Below are positions 32,112 through 43,510 of a stretch of 64,000 nt of DNA, in pieces (within the stretch, counting starts at the first letter, position 1; each line of letters begins with the position of its first letter). The notes under the pieces were generated by a model, which ran no database searches, was not told the DNA's origin, and worked only from the letters and a program-made list of their open reading frames with translations. A program made the position numbers and the translations under genes. The DNA comes from Thermothelomyces thermophilus ATCC 42464 (taxonomy: Eukaryota > Ascomycota > Sordariomycetes > Sordariales > Chaetomiaceae), in assembly GCF_000226095.1 (NCBI RefSeq), contig NC_016472.1:10664001-10728000 (forward strand), in the 5' to 3' direction.

Positions 32112-33090
32112 TTAGAGGAAATTTTCCCATGTTCAACGCCGACGAGAGGTGCTGCTGTCAATTCATACACAGCCCGTATTATTGGTTGCTTGCAACTCTA
32201 CTAAAAATCTCTGAAAGGACGGGCGATTGACTATTGGGCGTGCCGAGTTTGTGTCTCTCCCGAGTAAACCGGGTTATCGCATGCCAGAGTCTGTCGAGAT
32301 TTGAGACGGGCAACATGAGGGCACCGTGGCTCCCATGTAACTGCCCGTTTAGGTCCCTTTTTCCAAACCTGATTAAACCACCGTCTGGGGCGTCTCCACC
32401 GTCTTCTTGTGTTGTTAGTGTGCGATGGAGCTTCGCAGATCATGACTGCCGCCCTCTCTACGGCATCTGATAGATGCCAAGAAGCTTGAAACCCGTGCCA
32501 TCGTTGATTCATGAGTTAGGAGTCGATGGGCGAGGGAGTGATGAGATGAAGAATGTCGACATAAATGTCTTGAACATAACCCTATGTTCTGGTTCCTCAA
32601 ATATCAAATCGCTCTCTTAGAGGCATCTTTAATCCCCTTCCCGGTCGGTCTTGTCTTTCAACATGTTCCTTTCTCCAAAAAAAAAAAAAAAAAAAAAAAA
32701 AACGAAAGACAAGAAAACTAAAGAACGGGTAGTGACAGAAACTCAGGTCGTATTACGAGAAGCATCATGATCTACAGGACGTAACTATAATTACTGTTTA
32801 CCTTTGTTCCTATGAGAAGAAAGAATGATGCTGCGCTAATCGGTCATTAACCTTCATAAATAGTTGACTTATCTAAATATCTGACGTATGTACACTTTTT
32901 TTGTCCTTTGACGTTAGGCTTGCTGACAGGTAAATACCAAGATATACACCGGCAGTCTGTTCGAGAACTCGGTACCGACCCTTGGACCCGTACGAGAACA
33001 AGGAGACATTTCCACTGTGACAAAGCATATCGGTATCGAGCATGATCACAAATTGTTAAAGTACGGACGAGGATTTGGCACTATACACTC
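32112..33090. other. Intergenic flank of the RIP island
   Basis: GC content falls gradually. A run of 26 A lies at 32677-32702. CACTC at 33086-33090 is the left target-site duplication of the outer element. No gene is seen. Confidence 0.6.
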
Positions 33091-33345
33091 TGCTACAGCT
33101 CGGTAGCTGTAATCAGTACAGCTCTGGAAGGCTGTAAACAAGTACGACACCATAGCGGTATTCGCGCCGTAGGCGGCACTCCTAGACTAACTATTACGGT
33201 CTATAGAAGTAGGTAATAAAAGCGTTAATTATTCTAAGTGCCAGAGGCACTTAGAGGTACTATCTAAATATATATTAACCCTAGCTTATTATCCCTATTA
33301 GTAGGTTAATTAGATCTAACCTATAGATAATTAAATACTATAATA
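33091..33345. repeat. Left long terminal repeat of outer element
   Basis: 255 bp starting TGCTACAGCT and ending ACTATAATA. It aligns end to end with 49391-49645. Differences are almost all C/T or G/A. This copy keeps more C in its first half; the right copy keeps more in its second half. Confidence 0.85.
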
Positions 33346-34154
33346 GGTACTAAGGTTCGAAAAGAAAAATAATGACCTATTATAACTTAGTAAATATATT
33401 AGCTATTTATCCATTATAATAGTCCTAGTAAATCGTTCCTATTCCTCTATCCTATAGTTATATCTATCTACTTGCCTATTAGTCCTTCTTACTTCTAGCT
33501 AGGCCTAAGTTATCTAGGAACGTAGATAGTATTAACAGGCATTCCTACTATAAGCGTATAAGTGTTCTGGCCCTGGCCTAGGTATCCCTAGCTAGGGTAC
33601 GGCTATTATAGAGGGTGCTAGTAGCCCTCTTATATAAGGGGCTCTCCTATACTAGTGTTTCTAGCTATAGGCATTTCTAGCTAGTAGTCGTAGGCGGTAG
33701 GTATATAACTAGGTAGGTAATTAAGCTAGGAAGGGTGCTAGCCTTTATAGTGGCTAGTGGTAGCCGAGCTATAGGTACTTAGGCTCTAGGAGCCCTCTAT
33801 AGTATAATAGCTAATATAATATACTTATTAAGCTAGGTAACTATACCTTTAAGCTATTATAGCTTCTTATTTATATCTTTCTTCTAGTTAAAGATAGCTA
33901 TATAGTTATTATTTATAGCTATTAAATTCTCCTATAGTTGCTTAAGCTCTTTTTTAATCTAGTTAAGAGCCTTAGTAATGCTATTAGTAACCTTATCTTA
34001 CCTTTAAACTATAGTCTAAGCTAGCCTAAGAAGGTTAGCCTTAGTAGCTAGTTACTAGTTATAGTAGTATATATACTAGCTATAGCTAAAGAGAATTAAT
34101 ATCTATTAGTTTAGTTATAATATTCTATAAAAGTCTAATTATAACCTATTAAAG

Positions 34155-34480
34155 TATAATATACTAGCCTTATAGCAACTACAGATAAGCATACAATATT
34201 CCATTTAACTACCTTAGGGAGGAAAAAGAGAAAGAATATAAGAGTTATATAGAGGGGCGCCTTTTAAGTATATACGTTGTAACCCAGGTAGGGCCCGGTT
34301 AGGCTCCAGGTCGGGCCCTAACCAGGCCTTGGCCGCGTGTCCACTAGACGAGTTACGAATAAGCAACAAACGCTCTACGGACCCGTAGGGCATGGGTGAG
34401 TAGGGCAGGGTAGGTCTATTCCGTGCCTGGGTAAAGCCTAGGTATTATCTAGCCTAGGTGTAGCCCGGGCCTATAATATA
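34155..34480 (-). repeat. 3' LTR of Gypsy copy 1
   Basis: 326 bp. It matches 41006-41331 in the same orientation and 48849-49177 in inverse orientation. Differences are mostly transitions. Confidence 0.85.
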
Positions 34481-34499
34481 CCCCCCCTCTTTTTTTTTG
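34481..34499 (-). other. Polypurine tract of Gypsy copy 1
   Basis: On the minus strand this reads a run of A, then G, A and a run of seven G, directly against the LTR. That position is expected for plus-strand priming and fixes the element's orientation. Confidence 0.75.
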
Positions 34500-35689
34500 T
34501 GGTTGTTGGGCCGACCTGCCCCGCGTCACGCCCTATATGTCGGTCCTACGAGCAGGTTCTGTACCTTCCTTTCTTTGTTGCTATGACAATATAACCTATG
34601 TGTATAATGGCACGTTATACGCGAACAGGTAGCTATTTAAGTTTAGATGAAACCTGTACCTCCTTCCCTTTGTTGTTAGAATAATGTAACCTATATATAT
34701 AGTAGTAAGTTATACGTGTAATAAGTAGTCTGCCTAGGCCTAGCGTGCTCCCCTACTGCCCTCTTCTTATACCTATAAATATACCCTCTTCCTCCCTTAA
34801 CTACACTTGCTACCTATACCCCTATTATACCCTTAAGTTTTTTTTTTTTTAATTAGTATCTATCTAATATATTAATAGCTATTAGTTTACTTAGTAGTAG
34901 TAGTAGTAGTTACTACCCTAATAATAATAAGAATAAAGATTATTATATAAGTTTTTCCCTTACTTATACTAATTTTAGCTATTATATATATATATAAGGT
35001 ATAGACTAACTCTTTATTTTATAGTATAAGAATGCTAACCTCTCCCTTAGCAGGTATATTATTAAAGGTAACTCTTCTAACAAGGAGTTAGAGTTATAGC
35101 CTAAGAAGTAATAGTACTACCTACTATATATTAACCGACTTCTAAAAGGTAACAAGGTTAAGTACGTCTAGGGTTAAGGCACCTCCTATATAACGTATTA
35201 TAAGAACTATAAGAGCTATATTTAGGATCTATAGCTCTAGGCTAATAACCCCTGCCTATATATAAGCATTAAGAAAATTATAGGTTATTATAATGCTAGT
35301 ACCGTCCTTGCCTCCCCTACCTACTATAAGACTACTAACTAGAGTACCTATTATATTATCTTAATATCTAAGTTCTCTACGCTAGTACGTTTATTCTCTA
35401 TGCTCTTCAAGGCTACCTAGTCTAACCATTTACCTAGATAGGCTGCCTTCGCCCCTACCCTAGCTATAAGTTCTTATCATTCTAGTAATAACTTCGCCCT
35501 AGTCACTACTACTACTACCCCTAATATCCCTACCTATTATAGTAACATTATCTAGCCTACTACTAGCCCTAACCCTACCTTACAAGCTACTAGGCAGCTT
35601 ATACGCTACGCTATAGCATAGAACGATAGTATACTACGCCAGATATAGCATACAAACAAGAATATATTAACTTTAGTCAACACTAATGC

Positions 35690-35900
35690 TACCCTTGTCG
35701 CCTACGTCCTAGGCACCCCGTCGCCCGCCTCCCGCACCCGCTCGAGCGCCTCTATACGCCCTACACCCGTGCCGATCGACTTCGGCCGTTCCTATGCCTA
35801 CCGCTCTTCCTTGCCCGTCGAGCGCGTAGCGCGCCTGGTCCGTGACCGCGAAGACCCTACCCTCAACGCCGCGACCATTGTTTTAGAGGAGGAGGATAAG
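35690..35900 (+). other. GC-rich pocket inside the AT-rich island
   Basis: About 200 bp with high GC and many CpG stand out in the otherwise AT-rich block, in the extra opposite-strand region of Gypsy copy 1. It has few CpA sites left. I do not recognise the encoded sequence. Confidence 0.6.
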
Positions 35901-38900
35901 GAGGAGGAGGTTATAGAGTAAGCGTGTCACGCTCTAGTTAGTATATTTATTTTATTTTTATAATTAGATTATCTTTATAACGTGTCTATAATATATTTGC
36001 GATGTATTTATAATACGTCTGCCGCTTGTTTGCCTTAGGTTTGCTGCTCGTTTGCCCTAGGTTTGCCTACCTATATATAAATTCTAAATTGTTTGCTTTT
36101 ATACTCTTCCCTACCTCCTGTTTATAACTAGTCTATTATCATAATATATGTCTCCCTATTCTTATTTAAACGTATTAAGTGCCTTAGTATTTTCTAGATT
36201 TTCTAATAGTTCCTAAGTTAGGGTATTATATCCCTTCTATTTTATTAGTATATTATATTAGTTTCCTCTCCCCTTTGCGTTCCTAGCTATAAGGATCGCT
36301 TCTACTTTATATTCTTTTTATAGTAGTCCTTCTTAAAAGAGTTCTAACACTAGGTCTAGTTAGAAATCTAATATATATTATAAAGGTAATAGGTTAGATG
36401 TAGTACACTTGACAAGATTAATATAGAAGGTAGGGTAAAGGCCCTAGGGAACATTTAGAGTTACTATTAGTAGTATTAGTACCGTAATTACCTTATATTT
36501 AGTATTAACCTAATTAAGTTTACAGCTAGGGCGATTAGTTTTAATATTATATAAGGATAGCTATACTTTATCCCCTACCTTAAATCTCTTAGCTAGGCAT
36601 TAAGAACGATTAGCGTTTTCTTACTAGCGCTACTATATATATATAATAGTAGCCTAGGTCTATTCTATATCTTCTCTTAGGTAATATAAGAAATTAGTAG
36701 CTCTTCCTTATAGGGTTAAGGCAAGAGCATCTAGCAGGTCGGCAAACTATATTAGGCTTATATTATAACTATAGAGGAGGTAGCTTACGCTTGTCCTAGT
36801 CACTGTCGAGTCACGGTTATTGATCGCGAGCTAGTATATAGGTAGATATTTGGGTCAGTCGTACTATATAAAGGAAACTATAGTCTATAGGATAGTCTGT
36901 ACCTCCTGATTTACACGTTCTATGCTTCTATCTATCTACAGATAATAGGCTATTAACAATAGCTATTTAATCCTAATAGTCTTATAGAGAGTGGTCTGAA
37001 ACTAGCTAAGCTAGTCTAAACCGCAATTAGTGATAATTTGTATCGGAAATCTATAAAACCGCTACTATATATCCTAGAACCAAAGTACGTACGCCTCGGC
37101 TCCTATTAAGGATATAGCTTCGAGTTAGACGTACTTTGACAGCTAGTCGGTAATTACCATAAGGTACTAGGGAGAATTCTTGTCTCGTGTAGGGAGATCG
37201 ACTATAAAATCGATAGAAATCTGTTTCTAGAAGCGGTTAGCGATAAGTAGGGGCTAGAGGAGTCCTTGTTATAGTTAACGTAAAACCTTGGCCCTCTAAC
37301 ACGTATAATAGTTCCTTGTAAATCTCTTTACATCTAGAGATATAAAGTCCTAGTGGTAGTCCTGTTAGAGTATTTTAAATAACCTATTCCTCCCTAGGTA
37401 GCCTAATATAGGGGAGTTATAAATACGTTAAAGGATAGTAATAGTAAGTGGTTTCTATATAGGGAGCTAAAGTCTACTCTAGAACTAGAGAGCACCCTAT
37501 ATATTAAGGGAGTAATCTGTAATCTAGGTCTACGTTATATTTGCTTCCTTTAGAAATTTTTAGGCCTTATCCTAGATAGCCTAGAGCCGGTATATATAAT
37601 GTTTATCCTTGATAACTCCCTTATCTTATAAGGCTACTAGCTATTTGTCTATAAAAATGGTACTCCCCTTTAGTAGGTAAGATGCTTTAGATGACATCAA
37701 GGAATCTGTTATATCTATCTGGATAGTAGGGAGAAGTTGTACTATACGTTATATATCTTTGGGAAAGTCTTGTTTGCGACAGGATAGGGCGTCAAGGTAG
37801 GACGCTTACGACTTAGGTTAGTAATAGAGTTTAAAGTTAAAGAGGGAAAGTATCTTAGCCTATTAAGCTTATTGCTTACTAATTAAATAAGGCTAGGAGA
37901 AGTATTTAAGGTTTTTATAGTTAGTTAAGATCTAAAAGGGAGCTATAATACTATAGAGCTTGGCTAACTAGGCCTTTAAGCACGAGATGATCGTAAGTAA
38001 CTCCGTGTTATAGATTATATAGTTCTGTTCGGCTAGGGTTAGTTTTATAGAGTAGTAGGCTATAGGGTATAGAACCCTGTCTTTTCCCTGCTAAGATAGG
38101 CACCCTCTTAGTACTGTCCTAGAGTAATCTACCTCGAGTACTATCTCCTGTTCGGGGTCCTATTACGTAAGGATAGGTTCCGATATAAAGGCCGTCTTAA
38201 GGGCGTCAAAGGCCTTCTGTTTCTTAGTCCTTTACTAGAATAGGGTATTCTTATAGGTTAACTATATCAAAGGTTCTATTAGCCCAGAAAAGTTAGGGAT
38301 AAAGTCTCGGTAGAAATTGGCAAATCCTAGGAAGCTTTATACTCCCTAAACCTTCTATAGTACCTCCTACTCACGGATAGTAGCTAGCTTTTTAGGGTCT
38401 AGACAGACCTAGGCCCCTGCCTTTACGATATAGCTAAGGTACTTAACTTCTTTTATAGCAAACGTATATTTCTTAAGGTCTAGTATAAGTCTTACTTTCT
38501 ATAACCTTTAGAGCACGTCCTTTACTTACCTTATATAATCTTTCCTACTACCTAAAGTATAAACTAAGATATTATTAAGGTATATTATTATAAAGTCTCT
38601 AAGCATTAGACTAAGAGCGTTATTAATATATCATTAAAAGGTTATAGGTATGCCTATAAGTCTAAAGGGATAGATAAGCTACTTAAAGAGGCCGAACTAG
38701 GTCCGGAATGCTATTAAATATTTATAGCCCTTTACGATCTAGATACAGTAGAAGGCCGCCTAGATATCTAACTTTATAAACCACTTAGCTCTGGCTAGGG
38801 AGTAAAGTATTTCCTTAATGAGTAGGAGGGGGTATCGGTCTTGCTTTATAATCTTATTTAGCGCTTAATAGTTAATATAGAACCTCTAACCTCTATCTGC

Positions 38901-41005
38901 TTTCTTTACTAAGAGGATAGGGGTAGTAGCTAAAGAGGAGCTAGCTCGGATCTATCCCTTATCTAGCAACTTAACGACTTACTTTCGGACTTCTAATAAA
39001 TAATCCTATGGCATATTATAGAGAGGTCCCTAAGGGAGTTCGGGGATCTTTCTATCTAGGCCTTCCTTTAATTTAATATGATAATCGGCTATACCGCGAT
39101 ATAGGGGAAGTCTGCTAGCTTTCTCCTTATTAAAGAGGTTGGCAAAGTTATAAAGTTTGTCTGGTAAGGTAACCTCTAACTCTATACTAGGCCTTAGTTA
39201 GGTACCCCTATTCCCTGTGTTTTCTCTATTAAATTAGCATCTTAATTCTAGGATAGTTATTATTTCCTAAATACTAGTAACTAGGAAGGTATTAGAAGTC
39301 TTCTTCTTCTATATCCTCTAAACTATGCCTATAAAGACTATACCTATAATTTAGGAGATTTCTATCTATCTCGTCTATAAAGAGATCTTATAGACAAGTA
39401 ATCCTGGTTACGTCCCGATTTCAAAAATACCTATATACGCATCTAGTCTAACCTCCTAGTATTCTATCCATAGAAGACCTAGTATAATGTTATATATAAG
39501 TCCTAGGACTATATGAAATACGGCCTAACTCTCCTAGCTATCGATATCTATCATAATATAGGCTATCCGAGTAATCTTCCGGTCCCATTATAGCCTAGTC
39601 ATAGTCCTAAGGGTATATATGATAGGCAAACTGATCTACTCGATTCCAAGCTTCTAGCACATTCTCTTACTAATAACGCTATAGCTAGAACATCTACTAT
39701 CCACTTAAGTATTTATAAAGCTAGTAGAGTTAAGGAAGATTAGAATAAGAAAAGGAGGTCTATCTATTCTTTTGCTAATCTTCATAAACTCATCTTCTAG
39801 GTAGTTATAGTCTTCTAGCCCCCTTACAAGACTTTGCTTAGGGGCTACTCTTTTCCCTACTTACCGTCTTCTTTATTAGATAGGTCATTGTCTTCCTTCT
39901 AATCCTCAGCCTCTAAGGCATTAATGTCAGTTCTTAGCTAGTTCTACTATACTAGCCTTAAAGTAGAGGCGAAGTGACACTTAGTAATAAAGTAACCCTT
40001 CTACCTATACTAGATATATACTCTAGCTACTTATTAGGCTATATATACTTCTAGACTAATCTATTTTGCCTACGGGGCATTACCTCTATATTTTCTTACC
40101 CTATCCTTATTAGGTCCTTTCCTTTATAGGTTAGTATATAATAAGTTAATTCCGGTTATCGGTATATCTCCTTCCGCGTCCTTCTCTCTCTATAATTTAG
40201 GTACCGCCTACCGCCCCTATATCTGCTAATACTTGTCACTAAGCCAAAGAGCCTTAAGATTTATAACAATCTTATAGTATTTCTCGACTGCTATTATATA
40301 ATTATCCCAGGGAATCCCTCGTCCGACTACCGTATATTTAAGTTTTAGAGAGAGGCATTATTATAATTTAATCAGGTATAGCTCGTCGCTCTAAAGGAGA
40401 CCACCTACCTTCAATAGCTTGGCCTTAAACCAAATAATAAAGGTAGTAAATGGTTCGTCATCTCTCTATCGAAGGAATTCTAGTTCTAATAGGGCTACCG
40501 TCTTCTTATAGGGGTTAGAGAAGATGCTCTCAAGATATTAGAGGAACTTAGTCAGGTTATACCTAACTTTTAGGCCTATAGATTTATAGTAGGCTATAAC
40601 CCGAGTCTATACCTAGCATGTAAGGTTTCCCTAGATAAAGACCTATTAGTCGTAATTAGAGCCGATAAAATCTCTATTAGCTATAAGGACGTGTTTTATC
40701 GTACTCTTCTATACTATAAAGAGTTCCTTTTTACTATCGAAAGGTTGACCGGTTAGGAGACGCTTCCGCTGCGGCTGCTAAGCTTCAAGGGGCACCCTAG
40801 CCAACTTAGGGGTTAGGATAGGTTAGGTTTAGGATGCTCGGAGAGTGTCGATCGTCGCGTTCTACTGTTCTACTACTACTTAAAGGGAGTAGACGAGCTC
40901 CTATGATTCTGCTAAGCCTAAGGGCCTATATACTATTAGATCTATTATAACTACATTATCGATAACTCCCTTAGGGAGTTATTATTAGTAGGAAGGTAGT
41001 CGAAA

Positions 41006-41331
41006 TGTAATATACTAGCCTTATAATAACTATAGATAAATATATAATATTCTATTTAACTACCTTAGGGAGGAAAAGGGGAAAGAATATAAGAATTATA
41101 TAGAGGGGCGCCTTTTAAGTATATACGTTATAATCTAGGTAGGGCCTGGTTAGGCTCTAGGTTAGGCCCTAACCGGGCCTTGGCCGTATGTCTACTAGAC
41201 GAGTTACGAACGAGCAACGAACGCTCTACGGACCTATAGGGCGTGGGTGAGTGGGGCAGGGTGGGTCTATTCCGTGCCTAGGTAAAGCCTAGGCATTGTC
41301 TAGCCTAGGTGCAGCCTGGGCCTATAATATT
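41006..41331 (-). repeat. 5' LTR of Gypsy copy 1
   Basis: 326 bp starting TGTAATATACTAGCC on the + strand. It keeps the TG end that its partner has as TA. Confidence 0.85.
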
Positions 41332-43510
41332 CTTTCTTAAATCCTTCCTACTATATGTAGACTGTAAGCATTCTAATGCTAAGGTAGGAGTGTTTCTTCT
41401 AGTAGCTTTCCTATATATGCTCGTCTTTTCTATAGTTTATATATATAAACTAGTATTCTAGATTCTATATATTGTTACTAGATTACTAGTTATTAAGGTA
41501 CTTAGCATAGCTATTAGGCCTATTATATATTATAGGTTATTCTCCTTTAATAGTTTCTATGATACGTTAGAGTTCCCTTATTTCGTCTCTTATCTTATCG
41601 CTTTACTAGGTAAGTTAAGTTAAGTATCTATCCCGTTTACGTAGTTCTATATTAAGTCGGAAAACTTTATTATAGTACTATTTAATTTGTTCCTAGAGGA
41701 ATAGAACATTAGGTCCAGGTCTTTTGATTCCTTAGGTATCGGTTGTCTATAATCCATCCTACCTCTATATAATTATAAAACCCTACTACCTTAAGGCTAG
41801 GAGAATCGAAATTGGTAATACGTATTCTCTTGCTGTGTCCTATTTGGTAAGACCTGTCTTTAGGTCTATAGTGACCAGTTCGAAGTATAGTGCTTGTTCG
41901 TCTTCACCGTTGCCATTATATCCAAGACTGTCCGTGTCACTGCCCCTGTCTTTGTAGCTTGTAGCCATTACTTTGATGATATCCTTAGTAGTTTCGTTAA
42001 TGACCGTAATTTCCTTTCTAGGGACTATCTTCTATTCTTTCTTTAGGCTTTGACATTCTTACTTATAATGCCCTTTCTTTCTATAGTTATAGTAGGTAAT
42101 ATTGGACTTATCTTTAGTTATCTTCTTCTAGTCCTGCTTTTATATTATATTTATATCCATGGCTCTAGGGTATATCCTATATAAGGTACTAATATATGCT
42201 TGCTTTTTCTTATCGTTAGCCTTAATTATAGTTCTATTTATTTAGCCTCGTTTCTACTACTCTTATATATAAAGTTAATTATCGATTCCAATAGCCTATA
42301 TAATATATTTATTCAAGGTCTTAGGCTAATTGTACTTATATAGTTTATCTTTAACCTTTTCCTTTAAGCTATTATAGAATAATTATATTAATACCTCGTC
42401 GTTAAGCTAAGACTTAAGTATATCCTATCTAAACTATATAGCATAAGAGGCTACTAACTTAGTCTATTAGAGATTAGCAAGTCTTTCTTATATATAAATC
42501 TTCTTGTCTTTGTCACTAAAAACCTTCTAAAGCTCTTCTTCGAAACGGTTATAGGATCGAAAGACTACTTATATAAATATATCTTAGTTATCTTTATCTT
42601 CCTTAGTAAGATAGTCGTTCTATATAGGCTTAAACCATCTAAGTACCTTGCCCTCTAGTCTTATAGCTACGTAGAGGACTTTAGCTTTGTCATCTAGAAA
42701 CTTATCGTCATTAAGCCGGAAGTAGGATTAGAGGTTTATTAGGAATCTTATAAGATCTTCCTTAGTTCCTCCGTATTTATTAGATAGTTCGATCTTAATA
42801 TAGCTTACTTTAGTACCTTTAAGTACCTTGATTTTAGTATAGGCCTCGTTAACTAAGTTCTATAAGTGCTTTTTACCGTTCTTAAGTTCCTTAATTTAGG
42901 CTTAAGCAGCCTTATCTCTCTAGTCTAATTCCTAGATCTGCTATTAGAGTTAACTAAGCTAAGCAAGCAGCTGTTCGGCCGTAACGTTAGTAGCTATGTC
43001 GATGTCGAGGTTAAAGTTACCTCCGTTCTGAACTATAATAGAACAAAGGGAGTAATAGTAACGTGTGACGAACCTAACTTAGACTTCTTCTAAAAGGGTT
43101 TAGACGAAGGTAGATTGAGCAGGACAAGTAAGCAGGTCGTCTAAGGGATTTGGTAAAGCTAAAGGGTTTATAATAATACTAGAGTTATCTCTTATAGTAA
43201 TTAGTAATACTTGGTATAAGTATTATGATTATAGGTTACTATTATTAGTAAACTCTTAGAGTCTACCTAACGAGTAACTAGCTAGCTATATATATATAAT
43301 TGTCTGTCCCTCTTTAATAGTTATTACTAGTACTATTTCTTCTTTTACCCTATGATTCCGTGTTGTTGACGGTGATATGTTATTATTACTAGTGAAGACC
43401 TTAGTCTTGGTAGTGATAATCTTCTGATTGGTCCGTCAAGTGATTAGCTGTCGGAATGTCCTGTGTCTTAGCTATAGCCTGTTAGGCTGTCTATATACTT
43501 ATCTGTGATA
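41332..43510 (-). mobile_element. LTR retrotransposon fragment, second family
   Basis: The 5' end of another LTR element on the minus strand. The LTR is 43064-43510 (447 bp), followed by about 1.7 kb with gag-like character, including a possible zinc-knuckle region near 42.05-42.1 kb. It is cut off where Gypsy copy 1 begins. It is broken by RIP. Its LTR is the same family as the solo LTR at 45105-45522, in opposite orientation. Confidence 0.65.
43064..43510 (-). repeat. LTR of second family
   Basis: On the + strand it begins TGTGACGAACC and ends CTGTGATA. It is the inverse of the solo LTR at 45105-45522, with RIP-type differences. Confidence 0.8.

Larger units (their letters stand above)
34155..41331 (-). 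mobile_element. Ty3/Gypsy LTR retrotransposon fossil (copy 1)
   Basis: A 7.2-kb element of the Ty3/Gypsy group, reading on the minus strand. Its LTRs are 41006-41331 (5') and 34155-34480 (3'). A polypurine tract abuts the 3' LTR. Reverse-transcriptase similarity is recognisable at about 38.6-38.95 kb on the minus strand; the order implies gag and protease to the right (39.5-41.0 kb) and integrase to the left (36.3-37.5 kb). Between the pol end and the 3' LTR lies an extra ~1.4-kb region whose coding trend is on the opposite (+) strand. I see no clear target duplication. It is thoroughly broken by RIP; LTR divergence cannot be used as a clock because RIP inflates it. Confidence 0.8.
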
